Positions 48,999 to 59,739 of a stretch of 64,000 nucleotides of DNA are shown one piece after another. A model generated the notes under the pieces. The model was given only the letters and a program-made list of their open reading frames with translations, had not been told where the DNA came from and did not search any database. The position numbers and the translations under genes were made by a program. The stretch's first letter is position 1. Each line of letters starts with the position of its first letter. This DNA comes from Symbiodinium microadriaticum (Eukaryota > Sar > Dinophyceae > Suessiales > Symbiodiniaceae), in assembly GCA_001939145.1 (NCBI GenBank), contig LSRX01000430.1, forward strand, positions 349,859 through 413,858, in the 5' to 3' direction.

Positions 48999-50110
48999 TC
49001 AACCCTCCATCAGTGCTGCCAGAGCATGATCTACAGCAGCCTGTGCGCTGCTCGTAGCCCCACTGCACATTAACATCGTCATGGCTGGCAACAATGATGC
49101 ATCGGAGGTGGTTTTCATGACGCTGTGCTGCCTGTGTTTATGAAAGGTGCTGCAGGCACGGCGCCGGTCGGCATCCTGGTCACAGCCGAGAAACCAATGG
49201 ACACCGAAATGCAAAACTCTCCACTCTTGAGAATTCTTGTCTAGTTCTTGTCTATGCCACAACTGCAGAGGTCCAGATATGCCACAACGCAGAAGCCACT
49301 CACATTCCCGCTGCCGTCTACCGGTTGACCATCAAGTACAGTATTCCTTATCCAGTCGGGCAGCGGTCCGCTGCTCAAGTTCAGGAAGGGCATTGGATCC
49401 TCACGCGCGAAGATGGCAGAGGTTCCTCGGACGCCAAGACAGAAGACTCGGGACGAATTCCGGAACCCCTTCTTCAGCGGGCGGAACCCAGCCTTCACAA
49501 TTGCCCATGTTCAGACCGTAGCGCCGAGCCAGATCTGAAAGCCTGCTGCTTCATATGGCTCTTAGACTACAATGTTTTCTCAATCTTGGCGTGCCAGGCT
49601 GGTGCTAGGACCCCTAACCACGTGCACATCGTTCGTGCCAAGGGGCAGTGATGTAAACGGCACGAATGCCCGAACAAAGGCATCGCAGTCCAGGTAGAGA
49701 AGCCTGAATTCGGCAAATGCTGGCAGTCCTGTGACTGTTTCTGGAAACGTCTCGAAGTATAGCTTGGAGAGTTGTCACTGTAGGCTGAGCCGAGCCTATC
49801 TGTTGTAGCCATTGCTCGTGCCAAGCAAACTTCAGAAACGGCAACTCTCGTTATGCCGACCGGGTGTCCATGTACAGTGCTGTTGGCTTTCTCTCAGAAG
49901 CTCCGCGAAGTACAGCACTTTGTTCCAGCCAGGGTAAGATCCTGCATGTCGCTGCAACTCTCTCGCTGGTGCTGCAACAATCCTGGTTGGGACTTCGGGC
50001 GGCCTTGCATATTGTACGGATCGGTCCAGTGGTATGGCCGCACCTGCATGCGGAGTTCTCTCAACGTGAGGGCTGCTCAGGTCATCGTTGAAGCGGTGCA
50101 ACCAAGGCGG
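48999..50110 (-). CDS. Unidentified multi-exon gene, possible DxD glycosyltransferase
   Basis: Minus-strand pieces: 50000-49890 (ARELQRHAGSYPGWNKVLYF then AELLRES), 49844-49780 (PFLKFAWHEQWLQQIGSAQP), 49765-49612 (LYFETFPETVTGLPAFAEFR then LLYLDCDAFVRAFVPF), 49510-49250 (KAGFRPLKKGFRNSSRVFCL and LPDWIRNTVLDGQPVDGSG) and 49240-48999 (EWRVLHFGVHWFLGCDQDAD, ending in AQAAVDHALAALMEG and a stop). The hydrophobic strand ending LYLDCDAFV looks like the metal-binding DxD strand of a nucleotide-sugar transferase. That is the only functional hint and is an inference. The stop at 48999-49001 is a credible gene end. Confidence 0.45.
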
Positions 50111-51530
50111 GTTGAGCCAGCGAACAGGGCGAAAGCGGACAAGTCTGAGCGCACGGCAAGGCGGATCCTGTAAGAAAAGTGCATCGCATAAGCCTTGAAA
50201 CGGCGCGTGGAAACACCAATTATTGGGACTTGGTCTTTGGTTCTTACAGGGGCGACTGCTTAGACTACACTCGCTGGCTCATCATTGCAGCCTCAGCTTC
50301 ATCATTATACTGCCATTCCAACTAATTCCAACGACCGACCGTCGCACACGGCAGCAGTTTCTGCCAAGAGTCTAGGCAAGGCAAGCTACCACAAAGCCAT
50401 GGGTTCCGAAACCTGAGACTCCGGCATAATTTAAGGCCGCACCCAAAACCTGAGCTTGGCTCAGTCTCTCTGCTGAGCTAGCTGGTCATCCATATTGGAT
50501 GTTTCGCTCACCTGTTCCCGAAGCTAGTTGGGACATCCCGGCTGCGTCCCAGAAGCCCAATATGGGGCTTGTGGTGCTGACAGCCTTTTCCAAGGCCGAT
50601 CATCAACCATTACCACCTGCAGGCTGGCATAATCCGAACCTCTTCGTCAGCTACGCATCTGATCACGGCTGTGCGACAGCAATGGTGGCACAACCTCGAA
50701 GGAGCATCTCTCCAAAGCTGCTGTATCTCCGAACCTCAGATGCAAACACTTGAAAAAGCTGCAAACCAGACGAGCAACAATGTTGCGCGGTCTTGGGGAT
50801 GTGAAACACCCGAGTTCCCGACGCAGCACCACAGCAAGCAAGCAGGACACATGCCCGTGGCCTCGCGCGATCGAGAGCTGTGCTTGCTTGGTTGAGGCCC
50901 TTGCGTGACCCGCTGCCCGCACGGCGAGCAGCGAAATTCAATGCGTACACATGATTACAACTGTCATGCGAGTCCTGCAAGCATGCGGCCGTGGCAGCAT
51001 GGCTTGATTTGCAGGGCTGGCAGCTACGCATGCCGGATTTTGATGATTATCCTTCTCTCATTCCTTCACATCGCAGCAAGCTCCTGTAGCTTACCGTGCT
51101 AGGCTGAGTGCAGCTGAAGTTCTTAGATCATGGGAGCCTTCCGAGTGCCCACGGAAGTGCGATATGCGGTAGTCAATATGAACAGCACCTACAGCCGAAG
51201 CTATCTACCGCAGCCTTGCTGCTGCCGCCTCAGACACAACATGTTGCAAACCCCTCGCCGGTTCCAAAAAGCCCCGTGCATCTTCGCTCTTGTTGTACAT
51301 CACTTCGACAAGTCTGCTGCAGCGCCAAGTTGCGGTTCCTTTCTCTCCGTGTCAGCTGCTGAACTCATGGGCAACAGGGTGCGCCACAAATACAGGGCTG
51401 GACTGCGAAGTCCAACCTGGGTCGGTGCCCCGAGCGCCGTGCTGCCATCCCCCATGTCAGCCAGCGGAGCTAGCTGCTCCAGCTTGTGAATTTTGGACGC
51501 GAGACTCTGGAACTCGAAAACACGAATTTG
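50110..51530. other. No gene recognised
   Basis: Mostly non-coding in appearance. A minus-strand stretch near 50660-50780 (VFASEVRRYSSFGEMLLRGC or, in the next frame, LRFGDTAALERCSFEVVPPL) could be a lone exon. Confidence 0.35.
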
Positions 51531-52980
51531 TCACCGAAGCCCTGATCGAACATGGCCATAGGAATCACATATTACACGCAGCATTGATTGCCCCCATATG
51601 CCCCAATGGAAGCAGCACAATAACGAGCAGCATGGCCCCAAAGAAGTCGGGGCTCCAGTTCTCGTCCTACTGAGTTGCCCTGGGTCCTGCGTCTCATGGC
51701 AGAACCTCGACTTTGGAAAAGCAGGGTCTCGCACACGACGGGTTTGGCTAAACATCATGTCGATAGCCAAACCTGTCGTCAAAGTCCCATCATGTCCCGT
51801 AGCATGATTATTGCGCATCCTTGTGGCTCCATGGTTCGTAAAAGGAGCAAGAGCTGTTCTTACGGTACCTCAGCAGATGCCATGGTCGTCTCATCTCAAC
51901 ACTTCTATGTGGCTTTGTTGCTCTAGTTGTATTTGCAGGTTCTGCGGTAGCAAACAGCAACGAGTGCTCAGGCACTGTGAACACGTGGAAGATCAACGGC
52001 TTGCTGCTGGACTTGACTTTGCTTACTACGGCTATCTGCGGCTACTCACCCCATACTCGCCTGGCCTTGGTATGTCTTGGTCCTGGTCAGGTTGGTCAGG
52101 GGTTGGGGACTGATTTCCTTTGTTTTCTGCGCGCAACAACCATGGAGTTTCCCCTCTGGCAGGGCGAGGATCAATGCCCACCAATGGAGTCAAAGGCTCG
52201 CTTCATCCTTTCTCCCATCGCTGCGGAGACTGATCCCAGCAAGGTGGTGAAGCTTGTGCAAGGATCCGGTTGTCGAACGCTCGGCCTATGCCAACCTCAT
52301 AATAGTCATAGTCTGTGATGGTCACCACACGTGGCAGCTGCTGGGCGCAGCGAGTGCAACCCGGGCGAAAGCAAATATTTCCTCCCAAGCTGATGAGGAA
52401 GTCCCGGCTCAGTCTCCTGCCTCTGTTCCCATTTCCTTACTGAAACTTCCCGGCCCAAACGTCAGTTTGAGACAGTCTAAGCTTGGGATTGCTACAGTCC
52501 GCAATCTGGCTCGGAGCTCAAGAACGCATCCGAAGAGTCTGTGGGGACAAGGTGTTCTGGCTCCGGCTGAATTGAAGATACCCAGACTTGCAGTCAAAGC
52601 TGTGCGAGAGCCACGATGCTACCGCGCTGCACCGATCCCGCCAACACCTTGTCCCTCTTCGGCCCCTCACCCGAGCGAGGTCACCGCCTTCCACAGGACC
52701 TGCAGAGGCTCAGCAAAGGCGTTTTGTCTGCAATCATCTGGTTGAGCCGGGTGCCAGGCAAGAATGCGCTGAAACAACCATCCTGTCCAGAATTCGTTCC
52801 CACGCTCTAATCGCCCTCTCTGCACAAGAAGTCTTGTCGGCAAGCTGGCAGCATTTCTTGGATTGCAGTGGCAGACCCTCTAGGCCTATAGGCCAAAGGC
52901 AAGACACTCTGCGTTCAAGACCACTTGACTTGTCTGCAGTCCTCCTCCTGGAGCTTTGGTTCGGATGGATACCCAATGAA
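51530..52980 (-). CDS. Unidentified multi-exon gene with a transmembrane exon
   Basis: Minus-strand pieces: 52900-52745 (ERAIRAWERILDRMVVSAHS), 52388-52260 (NICFRPGCTRCAQQLPRVVT then DYDYYEVGIGRAFDNRIL), 51860-51810 (SSCSFYEPWSHKDAQ), 51780-51710 (TTGLAIDMMFSQTRRVRDPA) and 51660-51565 (ENWSPDFFGAMLLVIVLLPL then GHMGAINAAC, a clear membrane helix). The plus strand is also open at 52140-52740 (FPLWQGEDQCPPMESKARFI), so part of the evidence is ambiguous. No family recognised. Confidence 0.33.
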
Positions 52981-53459
52981 GGAAGCCTGGCTTCTCAAAT
53001 GAGTCGGCGCAGCAACAAATGCGAAGATGCGAGAACGACTGCCTTTTTGAACACATTGCTGAGTGGGACAGTCAATCGGACGGTCCCAGTCTCATGAAAC
53101 ATCTCCATCGGGCGTGCTGGCTCTGCGCGCCCGGTTGTCTTTATTCCACTTTCTTATCTAAGCACCGGCAAGTATATGCTTGTGCATCAGAAACGAAAAA
53201 CTAAATGCACCTCGCGGACTTTGCCACAAACAGCATCAATCACGCTCGTAGCTTGCACCTGCCCAAACTCCAAGCATTGGCACTCTGGCGTAGCCCATAA
53301 TTTGCACCCCAAATGTGCTGACGGCCTATAGGTACTCTAGTCCTCTAGGCGGTTGCATGTCCCTTTTAGGCGATGTCGGGATCAATGTTGTTTGAGCAAT
53401 TTTTGGAAGCAGGGCTGCCAACATTACAGGAATTGTCTCCGGCCCAATTAACTGCTTAC

Positions 53460-53850
53460 CAGTTATGGGGCAACCCAACAATGATAAGCTTTTCCTACCC
53501 TGCCCAGCATCCGGGATACCAATAATAAACGATGCAAACCTGGGTCCCTAATCCTGAGCCATAAATGAACCTGTGGTGGTCCCCAATTTTTCCAAAGGCA
53601 CACGCTGCCCTGCCCAGCATCGGGGAACCCAATATGGAAAACAACGCTTTGGTGGTCCCCAATAATGCTACCAAGCTTTTCCTGCCCGGCCCCGCATCCG
53701 GGAGCCCAATAACAACAAGGCTTTGCTGAGAATGACGCTGCCCTGCTCAGCATCGAGAAATCCAACATGAAAAATTAATCTTAAGTAGTTCCCCAATCAT
53801 GCTACTCAGCTTTTTCCTGCCCTGCCCAGCACCCGGGTTTGGTCCAGAGC
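53460..53850. repeat. Degenerate tandem repeat, about five units
   Basis: The phrase CCTGCCCAGCATCCGGGA and variants recur at about 53497, 53610, 53685, 53735 and 53815, each followed by CCAATAA/CCAATAT and a GGTCCCCAAT word. Spacing alternates, suggesting a higher-order unit of roughly 110-130 bases. No coding frame runs through it. Confidence 0.7.
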
Positions 53851-53999
53851 CTCGGGAACTGACTGCGTTAGTACTATCACTTTGTCTGGTACTAGTACTA
53901 TAGTACTATTAATTACGAACACATACGAACACAGTTAACTACTACTATGTACTAATCCGGACCGCGACCCCTCAACGCGGCCCATTTAGTATTCAGGCG

Positions 54000-55200
54000 G
54001 GGGATCCCCACACTAATCAGACCCCGACATTAGGCCTTACGGGCCTTACGGCCTTACGTCTCCCTGCTCCCTTCATCCCTTCTCCCAGAAGGGGCCGAGT
54101 CGGAGTCGTGCTCGATGAGCACAGAGCGATTGCTCCAGGAGGGCCGTCAGCGTCGCCTCTCCAGGGAATCGCCATGGAATGCGTGTGGCGTGAGGCCCAT
54201 GATTCTCGGGCCTTGCCCCCAGAATCATCTGCTTTGCTTCGAATGTGCAAAGCATGCTCGAGAACACGATGTTCCGGTAGAATTGTCCAGGACACCTCTG
54301 CAGGCAACGTGACTTGCGATGGTGCTGGATGTGCTGGGGCCACTGTCACCTGCACCCGACAGCGACTCAAATACAAAAGCCGCGCTCCTGCGCAGCACCC
54401 AGGCGTTTTGTGACCAGATCGATGGAGTACGAGGCACAGGGCGACGAGTCCAAGAGGTTGTCGCGCAGCCCTTGTTGAACCCATGGATCGGAAAAGCAAG
54501 CAGTATAACAACATGTGGTGGCTGCACGACACGTAGCCGATGTGCCGAAATAAACTCATCATGCGTTGAGACATTAAGCCACTTCCTGAAGGTGAGGATT
54601 AGCTGGCCTCGAGATTTTGTGGTTCTGTGGGCGCGTGCCGCGGCGGCGGGTTGTACCTTTCCACCTTCCTGAGCTTTTCGGAATGCAGAGATCCAAGTAA
54701 GGCTTTGCAATGCTTTGCAGGACAATGGGCTGGCAAAGGTACAGCCGTGTCACTGCACATCGCATTTTACCAGGGCACATGAAAAGGCCCGACAAAAACC
54801 ACATGGTGCCCAGTGGCAAGACCTACGTCCAAGAGCCCAGTGCGCCAGCCAATAGTCAGCTGTCCTGTTGTAGCTCAATTTGGGACGATTTCAGGGAACA
54901 TGCATGTTTTCGTTCAGCTCCGACTATCCCCCCGTGGCCCGATTACAAGTGTAAAATCTGCCATCTGTCTCCGGCCTCGCTTGTGGGGAGGCATCTCTGT
55001 CTGGGTGACTCCCAGGGAGGAGCCCATCTGATTCCACTTGGGCCCTCTTGCCGCCTCTTCCTCTTTGGACTCTTTGGCTCCTTTCAAGTGCTCGTTGAGA
55101 TGCTAGGTCTATCTACGAAGCATGGTCTCAAGGACACTCTCAGTAAACGCTTCCGTTCTGCCAGCTCCTCCTGCTTCATATGGGCCACCGAAGCCCCATA
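54000..55200. other. Ambiguous open DNA, no gene assigned
   Basis: Frames are open on both strands. On the plus strand GPCPQNHLLCFECAKHA (about 54205-54255) looks a little like half of a RING finger, but the upstream Cys pair is missing and the opposite strand is equally open, so I do not call a gene. Confidence 0.3.
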
Positions 55201-55339
55201 AAAAACGATAGAAGGCGCGCGCCTTCCGGAACAGCTTCAACCTCAGCTCGAAAGGTCGCATTATACAATGCTGGCATGCAGCAAAATTGAGCGAGTGGTC
55301 CCGATAAGAGTCTTTTTTGCTGTCGTTGCAGAGGCGCGC

Positions 55340-55535
55340 CGAAGGGATTACAGCAACAAAAAACACCCCCCAACAACGACAGCAAAGAAAAACAACGAGT
55401 CCCCGCAACAACGGCAAAAACAAAAGACGCGGTCCCGAATGATTCGGGCGCGTGTTTTTTGTGCTGTCGTTGCGGGACGCGTTTCTCTTTTTGCTGTCGT
55501 TGCGGGGGCATGTTTTTGTTGCTGCTATCGTCCCC
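55340..55535. repeat. Foldback (large imperfect inverted repeat)
   Basis: The centre is CCCGAATGATTCGGG at about 55434-55448. The left arm has CAGCAACAAAAAACACCCCC, then AACAACGACAGCAAAGAAAA and CCCCGCAACAACGGCAAAAA. The right arm has the complementary words TGCTGTCGTTGCGGGAC, TTTTTGCTGTCGTTGCGGGG and ATGTTTTTGTTGCTGCTATC in reverse order. A further copy of TTTTTTGCTGTCGTTGCAG sits outside at 55313. Poly-A/T-rich arms give strong stems and no coding frame. Confidence 0.75.
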
Positions 55536-55679
55536 GGGCCGGGGTTCACTCACTGGCTGGCTGCATGGGTTTGCGTACAGACAGCCAAAAAAACAACTAC
55601 GGCAAAAACAAAATATGGGTTCCGAGTGGTCCCACGAAAAAGGACGTCTCTGGAGCTCGCATGGTGAAGGTTGGTTCAG

Positions 55680-57150
55680 CATGAAGGTAGGACCAGCGGC
55701 CAGTGTTGTACATGTAGCACACACGACAAGACCTAACGGCAACCAATCGACGCTTCCGGCAAGTGGCGCACCAATGTCTGCCAGCATGTCCAGCCGGCGG
55801 TCATCACCTTCAACTAGCGAAGCCGCAGCCAAGATAGACTTGGCGTTCTGTGACACTAGCTGAGCTAGCCATGCTCCGCCTGTAGACTGAAGGCCCATAA
55901 AAAGCTGGTAGCCTTGTGCGGTGTCCGTGCGCAGCTCCTGGCTACGCATAAAGATCATCAAGTCACATTCACAGAGGTGTTAGTCATGCTGTGGTGCCAC
56001 AAGGGACATCGTTGTACATCGCTTCATTTAAGGGGGGCCTTCCGGAAGCCAAGTTCCAGCGCACCGCTTGGATACAGTGGGCTGTACCTCGTCAAAACCG
56101 ACTCAGACTCTCGAGAAAGACGAGGGCCTGCAGCCCCCCACCACCATTTCACTTTCATGACTTCCAAAGTCGAGAAGCCGGAGCCCCGCACGGCTGCGAA
56201 TGTGCCCCACCAAGGGGATGTCCAGGATCTCAACACCGGATCAGGTCTCATGTGATGGCAACAAATGAAGCCGCAAATCTTCCACTATCTACATTTCGCA
56301 TGTCGACCCGTGCTTTCCAAAGAGATGTGGGACAACACCCGCATCTTGAGCGAGGCGATGTAAAGGTGCAGTGGCTTGCACGTAGCATGCTGCTTTTGCA
56401 CAGCCAGCTGTCCTAGATGCTGGCCAGTCGCACCGAAATCCGCAATGAAACTGCAGGAGCCAGAAGCGCCAGAGATCTCCAAGCCTGCACAAAGTACCCG
56501 AAGTTGATGAGAAATCCGGGCAAGGATGACACTGAGTTCATCGACACGCTATGCGTTCTTCACATCTCCCGGCCTGAGTTGCTGCCGTCGAGGCCCAGGT
56601 CCAAGCCAATGTCGGTGATAAGCGGCAGAACATCAGCTCCCTTCAACGATGCAAGGTCGGACCATTCCTCATCCAGGTGTGTGAGATCCCCTACACTTGG
56701 TGCCCAGGCTTGATGGCCAAAATGCCCTCGAAAGGCAGACTGTAATACCTGAAGATGCCGCTCCATCGGCACGAATCGCTTCAAGCTGCTTCGAAATTGC
56801 CCGGATTCAGAGCCATACCTCACCTTGCACACCCCTTCGACTAAGGGAGTCCCATCAACTGCAGACGAAACACGGCAGACCGGATAAAGACACTGGGGTA
56901 GCCGCTTGAAAGGGCTGCAAGCAGGAAGAGTACCACAAAGCCTTGCGTTGTCGAGATGCGCAAACCTACGGTGAAACGCCCTGCGGACATTATAGCGACA
57001 GCCGACATAACATGTGCAGATGCCCCAAGCAGGATCTGCACCGCACCTCCACATCGGGGAATCCAGCTTCTTCCATCCAATCGCCGACGAGCCATGGCAG
57101 ACGGCAGGATGCTCCCTTGCTAACAGCTGCGGCTGAGTGTTGAAAAGCGG
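55680..57150 (-). CDS. Unidentified multi-exon gene
   Basis: Minus-strand pieces: 57020-56870 (MSAGRFTVGLRISTTQGFVV then LFLLAALSSGYPSVFIRSAV, hydrophobic and probably membrane-spanning), 56875-56565 (DGTPLVEGVCKVRYGSESGQ, RFVPMERHLQVLQSAFRGHF, WSDLASLKGADVLPLITDIG), 56480-56400 (SCSFIADFGATGQHLGQL), 56250-56030 and 55930-55690 (YQLFMGLQSTGGAWLAQLVS, LAAASLVEGDDRRLDMLADI). All read like one protein, but no family is recognised. The foldback repeat lies just past its apparent end. Confidence 0.42.
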
Positions 57151-58230
57151 CATCCTGGCAGCATTAACAACAGGAGATTCGGTCGAACACGCTCGCTGAT
57201 CCTGTCGTCAAGAATCTGCACCATGCACGATGTTGTAATGTAGCACACGACTGCAGCCTTGCCGTTCGACTCCGTTGACTCCTTGGACATAGAGATCCTC
57301 ACTCAAAGCCCCAGATGCAACTGTCACGACGCTTCTATGAAGACTGCACGAGTTTCGAAGCTTGCAAGGCACAGTTGCGAACTGGCCATCTTCTTTGGCC
57401 TGCGGGGTCTGGGCGGCGAGGAACCCCGGCTGGAGATCTGGCCAAGTAGGTCACCAAGAGAAATCATGTGTGGTGCGCTTTCATCCATGGCACATGGACT
57501 TCAGGTGGGGTTGACAAGACATGCACGCAGTAAATGTCATATCGATTGAACCCTCTGGCAGACGAAACTCGCTGTGCCGATGTCAGACACTGTGCATTTA
57601 CGCTCCCAGGCCTCTGACACTTCTGCCTTTGCGACGGGCTCGGGGGTGTAGACGTCAAGCGACCCTGCCTTGAACTACGCGACTTTGCCCTAGCATGCCC
57701 TAGAATCCAGCATTGGCCTGAAGCCTGTATGGAGACCTGGACGTTTCGAGACGTGGCTAGGGCCTAGGCCTTATGAGCTGCGCTTCGGTCGGCCCGCTCC
57801 GGTGTGCTGAACTCCTCAGGAGGCTCAGCCTGCGATCCGGGAGCCCCGAAAAGCAGATCGCTTGAGATGCAGGGACCTCCGCCAGTCTTTCTGGCGGCTC
57901 CGGAGCTGCGGTCTCCTGGGGCGACAAAGGAAATGAAAAGAGAGTGAAGGGAGAGGGACGTTCAACATCTTTCTTCTCCAATGATGTAGGAGCCGACATA
58001 AGCTACCAACTACTAGTCTTACTAGTCGGCATCCTGGTGTCTCCAATTTTGCTGCAAGCGCGTCTCGTCTACTACGCGTCTCGTCAACAGTGAGGCCCAA
58101 AACGAAAAAACTGCAAGTTAGTTCGCGACCAATTTCCCCCGCCTCCAAACTCAAAACACAAGCCACTGTGTTAAAACGATGGCTACCACGAGAGTGACAA
58201 AAGAGTGAACGGCAGAATGTACAGTAGGAC
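57150..58230. other. Probable introns / intergenic, nothing recognised
   Basis: A minus-strand frame at 57825-57990 (RPSPFTLFSFPLSPQETAAP then PERLAEVPASQAICFSG) may be an exon of the gene on either side. Otherwise nothing stands out. Confidence 0.35.
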
Positions 58231-59130
58231 TCAGACATACGTTTGGAACCGAGATTTGGGATCGAAGCAGCCGCCAACCTCGGGCAGGACTGCAGAAAGT
58301 TCAGGCTGTTCCGGAGCTCCGCTTTGCTGCAACTCCTTGGCTTGGTGGCGGGCCCTGTGATGCCCCCTACAGCCGTGCTCAGGAATGGCTGTAGGCTCTA
58401 CTGGATCTAACCTGCACGAAGTAGCAGATCGCTGCAAAGTGCCGGTGCTTGCTACCTGCGAAACTACTGTAAGCTGTCGAGCGGCCTTGTGCTGCGGAGC
58501 CTGTCAGGCAACTGACAAGGCTCTCAGCATGAGTTCACTGAGCAGCGCCATCGTCAGAAAGGCAACTGCCGTTCCTCGAGGTGGGACACCTCCTCCGGCT
58601 CGACGACCAGGCCCAATTCCTTCGCCCGGCCAGACATCCGCTTCTTGAGCACTGCTGTCAGCTCGGAGCAGATCTTTTTCCTTGGGTGCAGTTGAAGTCA
58701 AGCAGCAAAGCATTCTGGCATTCTTTTTGTGCAGCGTGCTTGCTAGCTGGCAGACCCGGGTCTAGAGTCAAAGACCTCACTCTTGAGTAGACCAGAATCT
58801 GCTCAGCAAATGCCTGATCTTGTTGTTTGATCTCGTCCAGGATATCCTTTCGGACATGTGCTGCCCCAAGCAAGTTACGGTAACCTGCAGAAGTTGGCCT
58901 CAAACGAAGGATCCAGCACGGCGATTTCCCAATGGAGGAAGCGATCCTGCAAGTGGTGCACGAATCTGCACAAGTCCGGCACAGCATAGTCTAGTGGATA
59001 GTGGGATGTCATGAATCAATCATCTCTCTCGGCCTTGCCCATGCCAGTGGAGCGGTCTGTGGTAACGGCAACTTTGTGGCCGCCGACGACATCCTCTCCA
59101 ATCCGCTCCGTTCAGTGCATTGCTGTGCTG
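58230..59130 (-). CDS. Unidentified multi-exon gene
   Basis: Five minus-strand pieces have clear coding character: 59112-59022 (RIGEDVVGGHKVAVTTDRST then GMGKAERDD and a stop in frame), 58970-58890 (FVHHLQDRFLHWEIAVLDPS then FEANF), 58855-58785 (DILDEIKQQDQAFAEQILVY), 58662-58553 (ELTAVLKKRMSGRAKELGLV then VEPEEVSHLEERQLPF) and 58370-58232 (KELQQSGAPEQPELSAVLPE). Possible donors and acceptors flank each. The helices are polar and Glu-rich. No domain is recognised. It is downstream of the pseudouridine synthase on the same strand. Confidence 0.45.
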
Positions 59131-59739
59131 CATGCTGGGAGCTGCGGATTTCTCCGCTACCCACCTGCACACTGCGCAGCTCGCCATCGCAAAGTTGAAG
59201 CCACAACTCCCTCACGGCAGTGTTCCACCAGCTTATCCATCAAATCAGGCTTTGAATCTGAGTGCTCCCCTACCGCTGCACTACAATCCAAGCATGCCAG
59301 ACCGGACTAAGTCACACGGATCCATCCTGGAATGGAAGAAAGCCACCCACGCCGGAGCCCACTCCGGACCAAGGGCCAATGCCCAGACCTGGCCATGCAA
59401 TGCCACGCAAGCCCATCCACCACAACGGGCCCGGACCCTGGCCTGGGGCAATGCCGGCAGGGCATCCCCGGCACCGTGGACAGATCGCTGGCCCCAGCCC
59501 TGCGAAATCACCTCATGCCATCGTCGGGACATCGTGCACTTCCGCGAAGCGCCCAGCGCTTCTCGGATTGCCTCCTCGGCACCGGCGACCAAGGCAATCC
59601 GAAGGCCTGGCACGATGCCGTGGTGAAAATCTGCGCAGGGTTGTGGCTGATTTTTCCAGCTATATACAGCGAGCCCTACTTCATGGCCGACGCAAAGACA
59701 TGTTTCACCCGCGGAATTCGCACAGATCCGAATACTAGC

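Noticed and set aside
54205..54255. RING-finger-like CPQNHLLCFECAKHA on the plus strand
   Set aside because: Only half of the metal ligands are visible and the opposite strand is equally open.
59262..59738. A plus-strand Pro/His/Gly-rich frame
   Set aside because: Low complexity, open on both strands, and against the local strand bias. Possible but not supportable.
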